Shown here: one piece after another, positions 8,526 through 19,430 of the stretch | Layout: each line of letters starts with the position of its first letter | Position numbering within the stretch: the first letter of the stretch is position 1 | Assembly: GCF_023167545.1 (NCBI RefSeq) | Contig: NZ_AP014647.1 | Coordinates: forward strand, 1,798,001 to 1,862,000 | Origin: Streptococcus constellatus subsp. constellatus | GTDB lineage: Bacteria > Bacillota > Bacilli > Lactobacillales > Streptococcaceae | Direction of reading: 5' to 3' | Length of the DNA: 64,000 nucleotides | The notes under the pieces: generated by a model | The model's input: the letters and a program-made list of their open reading frames with translations, nothing else | The model's database searches: none | Told to the model about the DNA's origin: nothing | Made by a program: the position numbers and the translations under genes

Positions 8526-9116
8526 CTATTTCACCAACATCTTGAGAGCTGACTTGATATAATTTTCAGCCGTATCTGTTGTGCCTTCAAAGAATTTCTT
8601 GATTTTCTTGAGTTCAGCAGCCTTGTAGCCCAGAGCCAGCATGGCTTCCATGGCTTCTTCCAACTCTTGGTTGTCCGATGTCACTGCTTGGGTCTGAGGC
8701 GCAGCCACTTGCCCAGCCGCCACGACCTTGTCTTCCAAGTCCAACACCATCTGCTGGGCTGTCTTTTTGCCTATCTTGGGAAACTTGGTCAGATAGGTGA
8801 TGTTTTTCCGCTCAATGGCTTGCACTAATCCAGCATTATCATCAGCTGCGATTATCGCAAGAGCAGAAACGGGGCCAATACCAGAAACCGAAATCAAATT
8901 GAGAAAAAGCTGTTTTTCGTCTTCTGTGCGAAAACCGTAGAGGAGCTGCGCATCTTCTCTGACCACTTGATGAACAAAAACCTGAATTTCTTGATTGAGC
9001 TGACCTGAATAGGCATAAGGGTTAGCCACATGAAGGATATAGCCAATTTGTCCTACTTCCACCACAATATACTTGGCTGTAATTTTACTTAAAATTCCTT
9101 TGAAATATTCGTACAT
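8526..9116 (-). CDS. ruvA: Holliday junction branch migration protein RuvA
   Basis: RuvA binds the Holliday junction and loads the RuvB helicase. The 196-residue product has the N-terminal OB fold ([20 protein letters not shown]), two helix-hairpin-helix motifs ([12 protein letters not shown] near residue 76; [16 protein letters not shown] near residue 110), a flexible linker around residues 135-150 and the C-terminal RuvB-interacting domain. Two ATG codons are adjacent (9119 and 9116). The second has the better spacing from AAGGAG, so I use it. ruvB is not in the window. Confidence 0.97.
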   Translation of the reverse strand: MYEYFKGILSKITAKYIVVEVGQIGYILHVANPYAYSGQLNQEIQVFVHQVVREDAQLLYGFRTEDEKQLFLNLISVSGIGPVSALAIIAADDNAGLVQAIERKNITYLTKFPKIGKKTAQQMVLDLEDKVVAAGQVAAPQTQAVTSDNQELEEAMEAMLALGYKAAELKKIKKFFEGTTDTAENYIKSALKMLVK

Positions 9117-9445
9117 CATGTCTCCTTTTCAACCCTTTTAGTATATCATATTTTGGAGTTAGAAAATAAAAGAAATCATTCTATCCTTTTGAAAATCACT
9201 TTACAAAATTCTTGGGTAGTTAGCTATTTATCCATGGATATCTATCTTGCTCTTCTCTTAACTATAAATTTGTATAGCCTAGTATTGAGGTATTCATAAT
9301 ATCTATCAAGAGAGACAGTCTGTCAATCCTTTTGTCAAGCTCGGCAGAAAGTCTCTTCTCTTGTCTTTTTAGCTATAGGACTTTTCATAAGGACAAAAGC
9401 AGCCATTCAGTAGATCTACTAGCTGAAAGTCTTGCAGATGATTTT
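9117..9445. other. Intergenic region between ruvA and mutL, no gene seen
   Basis: About 330 bp with no convincing coding frame. On the minus strand TTGACA (9321-9326) and GATATT (9298-9303) at 17-bp spacing form a plausible sigma-A promoter for ruvA-tag. A small dyad GACAG-T-CTGTC overlaps the -35 side. In some streptococci a transporter gene sits here; I see no recognisable remnant of one. Confidence 0.4.
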
Positions 9446-9482
9446 AAAAACAGCTTCAGTCATTGTTAGCTGAAGCTGTTTT
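9446..9482. terminator. Terminator of mutL
   Basis: AAAACAGCTTCAG and CTGAAGCTGTTTT form a 13-bp perfect stem around a 10-nt loop, just beyond the mutL stop. On the minus strand it is followed by TTTAAAAT. Confidence 0.85.
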
Positions 9483-9501
9483 AGAGTTTCTATAAATAGT
9501 T

Positions 9502-11448
9502 TCAATACTTGCCCAATTCTCGCAAGCTGGTGTGGTTTTCCTGAATGCGACGGAACATTTTTTCCATATCAGATTTGGTAAAGTTTACCAAAACTGGACG
9601 ACCGTGAGGGCAATTGTAGGGATTGTCACATTGCGATAACTGGAAGATCAAATCACGTGCCGAATCATTATCTAAGCTATGATTGGCCTTAATAGAGCGT
9701 TTGCAACTCATCATAATCGCTAGTTCAGCTCGGTATTTCTTGATAGAAACTTCCTTGGTAAGGAGCAGCATATCACACATCTCATAGATACCCGACTCGA
9801 TTTCCTCTTCCTTCATCCAGATAGGGTATTCCCTCAGAATAAACTGATTGCTGCCGTATTCGTCCAAGAAAACTCCCACTTCTTCCAGCAGATTCATCCG
9901 CTGCTTGAGCCGCAGCATATCGTCTGCTGGAAATTCAAAGATATAGGGAACCAAAAGTTGCTGCTGACTGTCATCCACATCACCGATTTTTTCCCGATAA
10001 TACTCATACTTGACTCGCTCCTGCGCTGCATGCTGGTCGATAATATAGAGACCACCATTTCCTTGTGCAAAGAGGTACGTGCCATGCATTTGCCCGAAAT
10101 ATTCCAGTTCTGGAAAAGTTGAAGTTTCTTCTCCATCTAACTTATCTAAAGCTCTTTCTAAGCTTGATTGATCCAGTTCTGGATGATCTAGCTGATCGTA
10201 AGAAGGAGTTTGCCTTGCTGCAAATTTGACAGAAACTGCTCTGGAAGCAAGCATATCTGTATCAGTATGCTGCTGATCAAATGTAGCATTTTCCTCAAAA
10301 GGAAGATTGCTTTCTGATACTTGAGGTCTAACAAAAAAGTCATTTCTCTCTTTGTCATAATAGAGTCGGTTTTCTTTGAGCGGAAGACTCGTCTGCTCCG
10401 ACTTATTTGCTCTGTTAATAGTTGATTTTGCTAAATTCTCCAAAGCATCCGGAATCAAATCCTGTTCTTTTAAACTCGCAGCAATAGCTTGCGAAATCAA
10501 GACCATCAGTTCTCGCTCCTTGGAAATCCGCACTTCTTGCTTGGTCGGATGAACATTAACATCTGCAAGGTAAGGATCAATCTGGATAGCAATCACAGCA
10601 ATCGGGAATCGCCCAACCATGAGCTTACTACCGTAACCATCAAGAATAGCTCGATTGAGCAGGAAATTCTTGATGTAACGACCATTGATGAGAATGGTGA
10701 TGTAGTTACGATTGGCACGCGTCAACTCTGGTAGACTAATATAGCCTGATACTTCAAAATCCAGATTAGAAGCTGAAATTTCAATCATTTTTTTTGCTGT
10801 TGTTAATCCATAGATACCAGCAATTGCTTGACGCAAATTTCCTGTTCCTGCTGTCCGAGTCAACTCTTTACCATCATTGAGCAAGATAAAAGCGACCTCT
10901 GGATGAGCTAAGCTCAAACGGTTAATCATATCTACAATGTGAGATAGTTCTGCTTGCTGACTTTTCATATATTTCAAGCGAGCAGGTGTGTTGAAAAAAA
11001 GGTCTTCCACTTTGATTTTGGTACCCTTAGGGCAACTACTTGGTTCCACAGTTTCAATTTCTCCCCCCTGAGCAATTAAACGCGTCCCATGTGTTCCACC
11101 ATTTGTCGCAGTTTCAATTGTCAAGCGTGAAACAGAAGCAATAGACGGAAGCGCTTCACCACGAAAGCCCAAAGTCCGAATCCGAAAAAGGTCGGCTTGC
11201 TTCTTAATTTTACTTGTTGCGTGCCGCCGCAAAGCCAAGGAAACCTCCTCATGCTCAATTCCTTCACCATTATCGATGACTTGAATACTCTTGAGCCCTG
11301 CTTCTTCAATCTCAACTATAATTTGAGTGGCACCAGCATCAATGGAATTCTCTATCAACTCCTTGACCACGCTGCTAGGTCGCTCGATGACCTCACCAGC
11401 CGCAATCTGATTAGCAAGATTTTCTGGTAATTCTATAATTTTTGACAT
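9502..11448 (-). CDS. mutL: DNA mismatch repair protein MutL (HexB)
   Basis: MutL couples MutS mismatch recognition to strand removal. The 648-residue product begins [20 protein letters not shown], the canonical GHKL ATPase start. Further motifs are [15 protein letters not shown] and [16 protein letters not shown]. The C-terminal dimerisation domain has [12 protein letters not shown], the conserved endonuclease-type motif, and CPHGRP near the end. The start at 11448 is supported by GGAG; an in-frame extension of 42 codons upstream lacks a ribosome binding site and family similarity, so I exclude it. mutS lies 1.3 kb away, separated by the LytTR pair. Confidence 0.97.
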   Translation of the reverse strand: MSKIIELPENLANQIAAGEVIERPSSVVKELIENSIDAGATQIIVEIEEAGLKSIQVIDNGEGIEHEEVSLALRRHATSKIKKQADLFRIRTLGFRGEALPSIASVSRLTIETATNGGTHGTRLIAQGGEIETVEPSSCPKGTKIKVEDLFFNTPARLKYMKSQQAELSHIVDMINRLSLAHPEVAFILLNDGKELTRTAGTGNLRQAIAGIYGLTTAKKMIEISASNLDFEVSGYISLPELTRANRNYITILINGRYIKNFLLNRAILDGYGSKLMVGRFPIAVIAIQIDPYLADVNVHPTKQEVRISKERELMVLISQAIAASLKEQDLIPDALENLAKSTINRANKSEQTSLPLKENRLYYDKERNDFFVRPQVSESNLPFEENATFDQQHTDTDMLASRAVSVKFAARQTPSYDQLDHPELDQSSLERALDKLDGEETSTFPELEYFGQMHGTYLFAQGNGGLYIIDQHAAQERVKYEYYREKIGDVDDSQQQLLVPYIFEFPADDMLRLKQRMNLLEEVGVFLDEYGSNQFILREYPIWMKEEEIESGIYEMCDMLLLTKEVSIKKYRAELAIMMSCKRSIKANHSLDNDSARDLIFQLSQCDNPYNCPHGRPVLVNFTKSDMEKMFRRIQENHTSLRELGKY

Positions 11449-11591
11449 AGTTTTCTCCGTAATTATTCTAGCTACTATTATAACATAAAGCCGTTTTTCA
11501 ATCAGAACTCTAGTACGAAAAGAATTGTAATTACTCCTTCGCAAAACAACCAAATAGACAGGCAAAGCAACCACTTAGGCAAAAGCTCTTG

Positions 11592-11630
11592 TTTTCCTAG
11601 CTAAAATAATGTTTAATAGACTTAGGAAAA
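11592..11630. promoter_or_regulatory. Inverted repeat in the mutL/LytTR divergent region
   Basis: TTTTCCTA and TAGGAAAA are 8-bp perfect arms whose starts are 31 bp apart (three helical turns), about 65 bp before the LytTR gene. LytTR proteins bind pairs of short repeats on one DNA face, so this is a candidate autoregulatory site. It could also be a weak hairpin. Confidence 0.4.
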
Positions 11631-11694
11631 ACGAATCCTCCTTGCAACGAAAGTCAGCAGCAGGCAAGATACAATCTAGAAAGAAGGGATGTTT

Positions 11695-12135
11695 ATGAAA
11701 GTTCAATTGCATATTGATGAAAAATTTTCAGAAGAAAAGGTTGTCATTGAAGCACCAGCTTTATCGGATACTATTCAACAGTTGCTGGTTTTCACTCAAC
11801 ATCTCGGTGGCACTAAAACCATTCGAGCCAAAAAAGAGGAGGAGATTTACCTATTAGATACTGCTGAAATTCAGAGAATTTACACTGAAAACCGCCAAGT
11901 TTGGGTTGAAACAGCGACAGACACTTATCTTTTAGGGCTTCCACTTTATCAAGTTTTGGAATTGCTTCCCACTGATTTTCTACAGATTTCCCAATCTGAA
12001 ATCATTAACATCGAACATATCGATCATCTGAAATTGACTGGTAGTGGTCTGATTCAGATTGCAATGAAAAACGGTCAGATAACTTATTCATCTCGTCGTT
12101 ATCTCAAAGTCATAAAGGAGAAATTACAGCTATGA
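11695..12135 (+). CDS. LytTR-domain DNA-binding regulator (HdrR/BrsR type)
   Basis: A stand-alone LytTR regulator of 146 residues. Residues 1-45 are a short N-terminal extension; residues 50-146 form the LytTR domain (EEIYLLDTAEIQRIY, then VWVETATDTYLLGLPLYQVL, FLQISQSEIINIEHIDHLKL, and ITYSSRRYLKVIKEKL). There is no receiver domain. The start is set at the Met (11695) that has proper spacing from GAAGGG; an ATG two codons earlier abuts that motif. The stop overlaps the start of the DUF3021 gene by 4 nt. This regulator plus membrane-inhibitor layout is that of the LytTR regulatory systems HdrRM and BrsRM of S. mutans, which influence competence and bacteriocin genes. Confidence 0.88.
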   Translation: MKVQLHIDEKFSEEKVVIEAPALSDTIQQLLVFTQHLGGTKTIRAKKEEEIYLLDTAEIQRIYTENRQVWVETATDTYLLGLPLYQVLELLPTDFLQISQSEIINIEHIDHLKLTGSGLIQIAMKNGQITYSSRRYLKVIKEKLQL

Positions 12136-12590
12136 AAAAAACATTATTCAGAGATGCTCTAGGAGGTACTGTAATCGGGCTACTCCTATCCACCATCTAT
12201 TCTTACTTTTTTGCTCCTGTCTATCATCCACTTAATCCTTATTCAGCAGTTGGTCTTTGGATGGAACAGCACCATATTCATGAAGCTTTAGTTGTGCTCT
12301 ATTGCGCAGTGATCTGGAGCTTTATTGGCTTGCTCTTTAGCCTAGGAAAAGAGCTTTTCAAAAAAGATTGGAGCATCCTCAAAGCAACTATCTGCCATTA
12401 TGGACTTATGATTTTAGGATTTATTCCTCTAGCTCTTCTAGCCGGCTGGTTTCCAAGCAAACCCATTTTTATCTTACAGTTGATTTTGGAATTTACTATT
12501 GTTTATCTCATCCTGTGGGCAATCTTGTTTTATCTAACCAAAAAGAAAATTGAACAAATCAACAATGGATTGAAGAAACAGAATCAATAG
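12132..12590 (+). CDS. DUF3021 four-TM membrane protein, partner of the LytTR regulator
   Basis: A 152-residue protein with four predicted TM segments (near residues 10-28, 50-70, 85-105 and 112-135) and a basic C-terminal tail (LTKKKIEQINNGLKKQNQ), matching DUF3021. In known LytTR regulatory systems the membrane protein holds its LytTR partner inactive; the signal is unknown. Translation is coupled to the regulator by a 4-nt overlap, which fits an inhibitor made in step with its target. A strong terminator follows. Confidence 0.85.
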   Translation: MKKTLFRDALGGTVIGLLLSTIYSYFFAPVYHPLNPYSAVGLWMEQHHIHEALVVLYCAVIWSFIGLLFSLGKELFKKDWSILKATICHYGLMILGFIPLALLAGWFPSKPIFILQLILEFTIVYLILWAILFYLTKKKIEQINNGLKKQNQ

Positions 12591-12598
12591 TAAAGAAA

Positions 12599-12630
12599 TA
12601 ACCACCAAGTGAATTCTTGGTGGTTATTTT
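12599..12630 (+). terminator. Terminator of the LytTR operon
   Basis: AACCACCAAG and CTTGGTGGTT form a 10-bp stem with a 6-nt loop, followed by ATTTT. Confidence 0.85.
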
Positions 12631-12730
12631 AGCTTATTCTGCTATATATCAATACAAAACCCTACCTACTTTAATAGTAACTGAACAGAAAAACAGGAAT
12701 TTATTTTAGGCATTTTCATAGTTGTATCTA

Positions 12731-15289
12731 TCAGAGATGTTTTTTCATATCTGATACAGCCAGCATCACTTCCATTGGAGTCATGTTATAGATGTCCAAC
12801 TGACGTAATTTTTCTAAAATAGGGGATTCAGTTGTTTCTGTGAATAAAGATATCTGCTCAGATACTTGATTTTCCTTACTATCATTAGCTCCTTTATTAG
12901 AAGGATTGAGAGACGGTTTCTCATTTGCTTGTTCTTCTAATCGTGTTAAGATCTGGTCTGCTCTCATCAGCAAATCATTCGGTAAACCTGCAATTTTTGC
13001 CACATGAATCCCATAAGATTTATCCGCAGGACCAGCTTCAATCTTATGAAGGAAGGTCACTTGCCCATCTTTTTCTAAAGTTGCTACATGAACATTTTCT
13101 AACTGTGTCAAGCTAGTTGACAAGTCTGTCAACTCATGATAGTGTGTGGCAAAAAGGGTCTTTGCCCCTGTTCGATTGTGGATATATTCAATAATCGCCT
13201 GAGCAAGAGCCATCCCATCATATGTCGCTGTCCCTCTTCCCAACTCATCAAAAAGAATAAGAGAGTGCTCTGTTGCTTGAGAAATAGCATGATTTGCTTC
13301 CATCATTTCTACCATAAAGGTTGATTGTCCAGATACCAAGTCATCTGCCGCACCAATTCGAGTGAAGATGGCATCAAAAATTGGTAATTGAGCACTCTCA
13401 GCTGAAACATAGGAACCCATTTGAGCCATAATAACAATAATCGCTAATTGACGCATATAGGTTGACTTCCCACTCATATTTGGACCTGTAATTAGCTGAA
13501 CGTTGACATTTTCATCCATTGAAATGCTGTTAGGAATATAGGTTTGTGCACCCATGACCTTTTCTACAACCGCATGCCGTCCCTTATCAATTTCAATGGA
13601 AGGACGTTCAATAAATTCTGGGCGTACAAAGCGTTGCTTTTCAGCAACTGCTGCAAAACTTTGTAATACATCAATCGTTGCCAGAGTTTGTGCCAAGGAT
13701 TGCAGACGCTTGATATATTTGCCAGCTTCTTCACGAATACGCATAAAAATCTCATATTCTAAATTAGCAGATTTTTCACGCGCTTCCAACATTTCGCCTT
13801 CAATACGAGCCAATTCCTCTGTACCAAATCGTTCTGAATTTTTCAACGTTGCTTTTCGGAAAAAGTGGCTAGGTACGTGCTCCAACTGTGAATTAGTAAC
13901 ATGGAAATAATAACCATCTTTTTTATTGTAATCAATTTTTAGATTATTAATCCCACTAGCCGCCCTTTCTTTCGCTTCGATATCAGCAATCCAGCTCGTA
14001 CCATCTCGCATAACCACTCGATATTTATCTAAGATTTCATCAAAACCAGTTTGAATGATATTCCCTTCAGTAATAACATTTGGAGCATCGGGAGAAATTG
14101 CCGACTGAATCAAGTTTGCCAATTCTGGAATGTCATCCAAGTTTTCAATCAACTGTCCCAAAACAGGATGATCAATTCCTTGTAAAATTCCCTTAATCTG
14201 AGGGACATTGCTCAATGTTGCCGCCAACTGCAATAAATCTTTCGGATTGGTCTTTCCAAACGAAACACGACTGGCTAAACGCTCAATGTCATACACACCT
14301 TTGAGACTATCTGCTAAATCACTGCGCTCAAAAAAATAATCTAGAAATACCTGCACGACATCCTGCCGCTTAAGGATTCGCTCTTTGTCAATCAAGGGCT
14401 GCTGAATCCATCTTCTTAAAAGTCGCGTCCCCATAGCTGTCTTGGTCTCATCCATCAGCCAATACAGACTACCGTGCTTCTTTCCTGTACGTGCATTCTC
14501 TGTTAAATCCAGACTTGCCATGGTTGCATAATCCATCTGTAAGAAATCCTTGATTTCATAATGATGAACTCGCTTTAAGTGACTAAGCTCACGCAGCTGC
14601 GTCTGATGAACATATTCTAACAGTTTTCCAGCTACTTGATGTTCTAAGCGAGACAATTCATCCCCTAATAGCTGAACATCTTCAAAAGCAGTTCCCACCT
14701 GTGATAATAACAAATTCATTTGATTTGCCAACACTTGGTGCTCTGATTCAGGTAATTCATATCCTAAGACCACTTCACGCGCTCGCAAGTTCCGAATTTC
14801 TCCACAGACCATGTTAAAGTCACTAAGACTTGTGACCTGAAATTCACCTGTAACCAAGTCCATGTAAGCCAGCCCATATAAATTTTCTAGTTTATCTAAA
14901 GCTACCAAGAAATTATTTTGACTATCTGGTTTTGAAGAATCAACGACTGTCCCCGGTGTGATGACTTGTACCACCTCACGTTTGACTACACCAACTGCTT
15001 TTTTAGGATCTTCCACCTGCTCTGCAATCGCTACTTTATAGCCCGATTCAATTAAAACATCAATATACTGTTGCACCGAATGGTAGGGAACTCCTGCCAT
15101 CGGGATTGGATTTTCCGAATTTTTATTACGGCTAGTCAGAGCAATTTCTAAAATCTGTGCTGCATTGATCGCATCTTCATAGAATAATTCATAAAAATCT
15201 CCCATGCGAAATAGCAAAAAAGCATCCGGATAATCTTTTTTTATATCTAAATACTGTTGCATTCCCGGAGATAGTTTTTCTTTTGTCAT
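12731..15289 (-). CDS. mutS: DNA mismatch repair protein MutS (HexA)
   Basis: MutS recognises mismatches. The 852-residue product has the mismatch-reading [10 protein letters not shown] motif near residue 30, the connector and lever domains, and the ABC ATPase with [13 protein letters not shown] near residue 602, the ABC signature region around residue 660 and Walker [16 protein letters not shown]. The C-terminal end ([16 protein letters not shown]) is complete. I place the start at the ATG at 15289, 7 nt after GGAAAGG; a TTG two codons upstream overlaps that site. It is in the same direction as mutL but separated from it by the divergent LytTR pair. Confidence 0.98.
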   Translation of the reverse strand: MTKEKLSPGMQQYLDIKKDYPDAFLLFRMGDFYELFYEDAINAAQILEIALTSRNKNSENPIPMAGVPYHSVQQYIDVLIESGYKVAIAEQVEDPKKAVGVVKREVVQVITPGTVVDSSKPDSQNNFLVALDKLENLYGLAYMDLVTGEFQVTSLSDFNMVCGEIRNLRAREVVLGYELPESEHQVLANQMNLLLSQVGTAFEDVQLLGDELSRLEHQVAGKLLEYVHQTQLRELSHLKRVHHYEIKDFLQMDYATMASLDLTENARTGKKHGSLYWLMDETKTAMGTRLLRRWIQQPLIDKERILKRQDVVQVFLDYFFERSDLADSLKGVYDIERLASRVSFGKTNPKDLLQLAATLSNVPQIKGILQGIDHPVLGQLIENLDDIPELANLIQSAISPDAPNVITEGNIIQTGFDEILDKYRVVMRDGTSWIADIEAKERAASGINNLKIDYNKKDGYYFHVTNSQLEHVPSHFFRKATLKNSERFGTEELARIEGEMLEAREKSANLEYEIFMRIREEAGKYIKRLQSLAQTLATIDVLQSFAAVAEKQRFVRPEFIERPSIEIDKGRHAVVEKVMGAQTYIPNSISMDENVNVQLITGPNMSGKSTYMRQLAIIVIMAQMGSYVSAESAQLPIFDAIFTRIGAADDLVSGQSTFMVEMMEANHAISQATEHSLILFDELGRGTATYDGMALAQAIIEYIHNRTGAKTLFATHYHELTDLSTSLTQLENVHVATLEKDGQVTFLHKIEAGPADKSYGIHVAKIAGLPNDLLMRADQILTRLEEQANEKPSLNPSNKGANDSKENQVSEQISLFTETTESPILEKLRQLDIYNMTPMEVMLAVSDMKKHL

Positions 15290-15410
15290 TCTCAACCTTT
15301 CCGTTTATTAAATAGCAATGAGAGTCGGACAGAAATTAAATATTTCGGAGACACTTAATTTCGTCATCCCACTCACACTACATCTTGTCATTAGAACTAT
15401 ATAAATAAAG

Positions 15411-15437
15411 GAAGCTGAGCGCTTCTATCTCAGCTTC
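15411..15437 (-). terminator. Terminator of argR
   Basis: GAAGCTGAG and CTCAGCTTC form a 9-bp stem with a 9-nt loop; on the minus strand it is followed by CTTTATTT. Confidence 0.8.
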
Positions 15438-15451
15438 ATCATCTTCTCCTC

Positions 15452-15892
15452 TTAATCCATTTTCTCAAGGAGCTGCTCTTCCATTTGTTTAGCAGCTGCT
15501 GTATCACGACAGATCACTAAGAGCGTGTTGGCTCCTGCTACCGTTCCTAAAATCAACTCTCCTTTATTAGCATCCACGAAGTTAGCTAAAATAGAAGCAT
15601 CTCCTAAGCGTGTATGAAGAACCAAGGAAAATTCAGCCCGAGAAACTCCCTGCAAATGATAAGATAAGAATTCAACCAGATCAATCTTGTTTGTTTCATC
15701 CGCTAAAACATAATAAACTTCATGGTTTTTCTTGGCTTTCGTCAAGCCAATTTCTCGTAAATCTCGAGAGAGGGTTGTTTGTGTGACAATAACTCCTTGT
15801 ACTTTCAAACGATCCTGAATATCTTTCTGTGTGCTTAGTTTCTCTTCCTTAATTATTTTCTTGATCAGTTTATGACGCTCAGTTTTTTTCAT
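15452..15892 (-). CDS. argR: Arginine repressor ArgR-family regulator
   Basis: A 146-residue ArgR/AhrC-type regulator. Residues 1-70 form the winged helix DNA-binding domain (HKLIKKIIKEEKLSTQKDIQ and VTQTTLSRDLREIGLTK, with the SR-DL recognition helix). Residues 80-146 form the hexamerisation and arginine-binding domain (GTVAGANTLLVICRD, with the GT-AG-DT pattern). The divergent neighbour argS and the 12-bp dyad at 15908-15919 suggest that it controls this intergenic region. Streptococci carry several ArgR paralogues; the one beside argS is usually called ArgR. Confidence 0.94.
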   Translation of the reverse strand: MKKTERHKLIKKIIKEEKLSTQKDIQDRLKVQGVIVTQTTLSRDLREIGLTKAKKNHEVYYVLADETNKIDLVEFLSYHLQGVSRAEFSLVLHTRLGDASILANFVDANKGELILGTVAGANTLLVICRDTAAAKQMEEQLLEKMD

Positions 15893-15907
15893 TTTATCCT
15901 CAACAAT

Positions 15908-15919
15908 GTATATTTATAC
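15908..15919. promoter_or_regulatory. Candidate ARG box between argR and argS
   Basis: GTATATTTATAC is a perfect 12-bp dyad directly upstream of argR. Its spacing and A/T-rich centre resemble half-site pairs bound by ArgR proteins. No direct proof. Confidence 0.45.
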
Positions 15920-15995
15920 TCTAAATTATATCAAAAAAATTGAAGATTCGTCAAAAAATATGTTAAAATACTAGTAAAAGACCAAAGGAGAAACC

Positions 15996-17684
15996 ATGAA
16001 TAATAAACAATTGATTGCAAGCGAATTGGCTAAGGTCATTGACAGCTTAGACCAAGATGCTATTTTTAATTTACTAGAACAACCAAAAAGCTCAGAGTTA
16101 GGCGATATTGCCTTTCCTGCCTTCTCTTTAGCAAAAGTAGAACGTAAAGCTCCTCAAATCATTGCTACAGATATTGCAGAAAAGATTGATACGACAAACT
16201 TTGAAAAAGTGGTAGCAACAGGTCCTTATGTAAACTTCTTTCTTGATAAATCAAAAATTTCAGCTCAAGTTATTAAAGAAATTGTAAAAGAAGGAAATAA
16301 CTACGGGCAACAAGATGAGGGGCATGGGGAAAACATCACAATTGACCTCTCCAGTCCTAACATTGCAAAACCCTTTTCAGTTGGTCATTTGCGCTCCACC
16401 GTTATCGGAGATGCTCTCTCTAATATTTTCCGTAAACTAGGCTACAACACCATTAAAATCAACCACTTGGGTGACTGGGGTAAACAATTTGGGCTTCTGA
16501 TGGTCGCTTATAAAAAATGGGGCAGCAAAGAAGCTGTTGAAGCCAGTCCAATTGACGAGTTATTAAAACTCTATGTCCGAATCAATGCGGAAATTGAAAC
16601 CGATCCTGAACTTGATGACGAAGGACGTCTTTGGTTCAAAAAATTAGAAGACGGTGACCCTGAAGCTACAGAATTATGGCAATGGTTCCGTGATGAAAGT
16701 CTGAAAGAATTTAACCGCATCTATAAATTGCTTGGTGTTGAATTTGACAGCCTAGCCGGCGAAGCCTTCTATAATGACAAGATGGACGAAGGAATTAAGC
16801 TCCTTGAAGAAAAAGGATTGCTAGAAGAATCTAAAGGAGCAAGCATCGTCAATCTTGATGATGTCAACCTTCCGCCAGCTATGATTAAAAAATCTGATGG
16901 TGCGACTCTCTACATTACTCGTGATATTGCTACAGCTATGTACCGCGCCCGTACTTATAACTTCGTCAAAAATGTTTATGCTGTGGGTCAAGAACAAGCG
17001 AACCACTTTAGACAATTGAAAGCTGTTTTAAAGAAAATGGGATTCGGCTGGAGCGACGATATGATTCATGTAGACTTTGGTTTGGTGACAAAGAACCGTC
17101 AAAAATTGTCTACACGTAAAGGTAATATCATTCTGCTTGAACCAACCCTTCAAGAAGCTATCAGTCGTGCGAAGAACCAAATTGAAGCTAAAAATCCTGA
17201 TCTTGAAAACAAAGATACTGTTGCTCGTGCTGTCGGTGTGGGAGCTGTCAAATTCTACGATTTAAAAACAGACCGCCGCAACGGTTACGACTTTGATTTG
17301 GAAGCAATGGTGTCCTTTGAAGGAGAAACAGGTCCATATATCCAATACGCTTATGCGCGTATCCAATCCATCCTTCGCAAAGCTGATTTTAAGCCAAGTG
17401 TTGAAGCAACATATAGCCTTAAAGATGCTGAAAGCTGGGAAATCATTAAACTGCTGCAAGATTTCGCCCGTGTTGTTAAACGTGCAGCTGACAATTATGA
17501 TCCATCACTCATTGCAAAATATGCTATCAGCCTTGCACAAGCATTCAACAAGTTCTACGCTCATACGCGTATTTTGGACGAAAGTCCTGAACGTGACAGC
17601 CGCTTAGCTCTCAGCTATGCAACAGCTGTTGTTCTAAAAGAAGCTCTTCGTCTTCTCGGTGTTGACGCTCCAGAAAAAATGTAA
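15996..17684 (+). CDS. argS: Arginyl-tRNA synthetase
   Basis: ArgRS charges tRNA-Arg. The class I enzyme of 562 residues has an N-terminal Add1 domain, the HIGH-like signature as [20 protein letters not shown] near residue 125, the KMSKS region as [10 protein letters not shown] near residue 370, and the C-terminal anticodon-binding helices (DALR domain) ending LGVDAPEKM. The start follows AAAGGAG. It is divergent from argR. An IS1182 copy begins 19 bp after the stop codon, so the native terminator has been replaced or disrupted. Confidence 0.98.
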   Translation: MNNKQLIASELAKVIDSLDQDAIFNLLEQPKSSELGDIAFPAFSLAKVERKAPQIIATDIAEKIDTTNFEKVVATGPYVNFFLDKSKISAQVIKEIVKEGNNYGQQDEGHGENITIDLSSPNIAKPFSVGHLRSTVIGDALSNIFRKLGYNTIKINHLGDWGKQFGLLMVAYKKWGSKEAVEASPIDELLKLYVRINAEIETDPELDDEGRLWFKKLEDGDPEATELWQWFRDESLKEFNRIYKLLGVEFDSLAGEAFYNDKMDEGIKLLEEKGLLEESKGASIVNLDDVNLPPAMIKKSDGATLYITRDIATAMYRARTYNFVKNVYAVGQEQANHFRQLKAVLKKMGFGWSDDMIHVDFGLVTKNRQKLSTRKGNIILLEPTLQEAISRAKNQIEAKNPDLENKDTVARAVGVGAVKFYDLKTDRRNGYDFDLEAMVSFEGETGPYIQYAYARIQSILRKADFKPSVEATYSLKDAESWEIIKLLQDFARVVKRAADNYDPSLIAKYAISLAQAFNKFYAHTRILDESPERDSRLALSYATAVVLKEALRLLGVDAPEKM

Positions 17685-17703
17685 TTATTTTAATGGTATC
17701 ATA

Positions 17704-19427
17704 AAAGAGTCTGGGACAATAGTCCCTTTGCTACAAAAAAAGCAACGGATTTGCCGTTGCTTTTTGCATGGTTGCGATAGTCTTGGTAAAATAGAATTGC
17801 CCAATAAACCATTTAGAAAGGCTATCCCATGCATATTCACTATAACACAAATCAAACAACTTTACCACTAGAAATCAGTTCTTTCTTGCCACAAGACCAT
17901 CTCGTCTTTACTATTGAAAAAGTGGTGAATGCCTTGGAGGATCGTCACTTCCACACGTTCTATCATAACTTTGGTCGCCCGTCTTATCACCCTAAAATGC
18001 TTTTAGCCGCTCTACTATTTGCCTACTCGCAAGGGATTTTCTCTGGACGAAAAATCGAAAAAATGATGATTGAAAATCTGGCTATGCAGTACCTAACAGG
18101 ACAGTTGGTTGTCAGCTACCGCACTATCAATCGATTTCGAGTCGCTAAAGGGATGGAAGACCTCATTCGTGATCTTTTCATTGACCTCAATCTTCGTTTA
18201 AAAATGGAAGAGTTAGTGACCTTAGATTGTCTGTTTATTGACGGGACTAAGATTGAAGCCAACGCTAACAAGTATAGTTTCGTGTGGAAAAAGGCCACAG
18301 ACAAGTTTTCCGTCAAACTTCAAGAACAGATACAGGTCTATTTTCAAGAAGAAATCACTCCCCTTATCCATCAGGCCATTAGGCTGGACGAAGAAGAACC
18401 GATTGCTTCAGAGCAGTTGATTGAATTCGCTCAAGTCCTCGAAGAAGAATTGGAAAAACTGAACCAAGACATTGAGGAGACACCCGTTAAAGGAAAGGAT
18501 GAACGTAAAACTCAACGTCGGAAACTCAAGAAAGTCCTGCGTAAAGTCAAGGATGATTTTTCAGTACGTGCTGAAAAATATGAAGGCTACCAAGAGACAT
18601 TTGAAGGGCGTAACAGCTTTTCCAAAACAGATACAGATGCCACTTTTATGCGGATGAAAGAAGACCACATGAAGAATGGTCAACTCAAGGCTGCTTACAA
18701 TCTTCAAATCGCTACTGAAAATCAATTTGTTCTTCATTATGATGTCTTCTCAAATCCGACAGATACCAAGACTCTCCTGCCATTCCTTGAAACTTATCCA
18801 CATGACTTGAAGACCGTTGTCGCAGATGCCGGCTATGGAAGTGAAGAGAACCTCCTTCGTTTAGATGAAAATGAGGTGAACCATCTGATTAAATATGCCA
18901 TGTTTGATCAGGAACAGAAGAAAGGGTATAAACAGTCGGCTAGAAACTTAGCGAATTGGTACTATGATGACAAGGAGGATAGCTACACTCATCCTGATGG
19001 CTGGTGCTATCGTTTTCATCATATCAAACATCAGAAAACACAGACGGACTTTCAACAGGAAATCAAGGTTTACTACGCTGATGAACCTAAATCAGCCCCT
19101 CAAAAGGGACTATATATCAACGAACGTTATCAACACTTAAAAGCTAAAGAATGCCAAGCGCTTTTATCTCCCGAAGGTAGACAGATTTTCAATCAACGTA
19201 AGATTGATGTGGAACCTGTCTTTGGGCAGATAAAGGCTTATTTGGGTTACAAGAGATGTAACCTAAGAGGCAAGCGTCAGGTGAAAATTGACATGGGTTT
19301 AGTGCTCATGGCCAATAATCTCCTTAAATACAATAAGAGAACGACTCAAACTTAAAAAGCTAGAGTTCCATAATTGGGAATCTCTAGCTTTTTTGTGACT
19401 GAGAACTATTTTGTCTCAGACTCTTTT
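17704..19427 (+). mobile_element. IS1182-family insertion sequence, copy 1
   Basis: An element of about 1.72 kb bounded by 14-bp terminal inverted repeats: AGAGTCTGGGACAA on the left and AGAGTCTGAGACAA inward from the right, preceded by A-runs. The left end has two hairpins (GGGAC-N4-GTCCC, and AGCAACGG/CCGTTGCT followed by T5). The right end has AAAAAGCTAGAG paired with CTCTAGCTTTTT just after the transposase stop. These act like terminators on both sides. The copy lies between the convergent genes argS and nrdI. It differs from copies 2 and 3 at two bases in the left non-coding part. No clear target-site duplication was found. Confidence 0.92.
17829..19355 (+). CDS. IS1182-family transposase, copy 1
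   Basis: A 508-residue DDE transposase. The N-terminal DUF772 domain (FTIEKVVNALEDRHFHTF; GRPSYHPKMLLAALLFAYSQ) is followed by the catalytic RNase-H-like core, with the first Asp in LFIDGTKIEANANKYSFVWK and the second in VVADAGYGSEEN. The C-terminal part has VEPVFGQIKAYLGYKR with the catalytic Glu. The frame is intact, and the protein is identical in all three copies of the window, which points to recent transposition. The start MHIHYNTNQ follows AGAAAGG. Confidence 0.95.
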   Translation: MHIHYNTNQTTLPLEISSFLPQDHLVFTIEKVVNALEDRHFHTFYHNFGRPSYHPKMLLAALLFAYSQGIFSGRKIEKMMIENLAMQYLTGQLVVSYRTINRFRVAKGMEDLIRDLFIDLNLRLKMEELVTLDCLFIDGTKIEANANKYSFVWKKATDKFSVKLQEQIQVYFQEEITPLIHQAIRLDEEEPIASEQLIEFAQVLEEELEKLNQDIEETPVKGKDERKTQRRKLKKVLRKVKDDFSVRAEKYEGYQETFEGRNSFSKTDTDATFMRMKEDHMKNGQLKAAYNLQIATENQFVLHYDVFSNPTDTKTLLPFLETYPHDLKTVVADAGYGSEENLLRLDENEVNHLIKYAMFDQEQKKGYKQSARNLANWYYDDKEDSYTHPDGWCYRFHHIKHQKTQTDFQQEIKVYYADEPKSAPQKGLYINERYQHLKAKECQALLSPEGRQIFNQRKIDVEPVFGQIKAYLGYKRCNLRGKRQVKIDMGLVLMANNLLKYNKRTTQT

Positions 19428-19430
19428 GTC

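Noticed and set aside
9106-9113. TACGAATA, a perfect cin-box octamer on the minus strand
   Set aside because: It lies inside codons 2-4 of ruvA (Tyr-Glu-Tyr), with nothing starting just downstream, so it is a coding coincidence.
9502-11574. Extended mutL start 42 codons upstream
   Set aside because: No ribosome binding site and no resemblance to MutL N-termini; [14 protein letters not shown] at 11448 has GGAG and is the family start.
15296-15995. T-box or other riboswitch near argS
   Set aside because: The argS leader is too short and no T-box sequence or specifier stem was seen.
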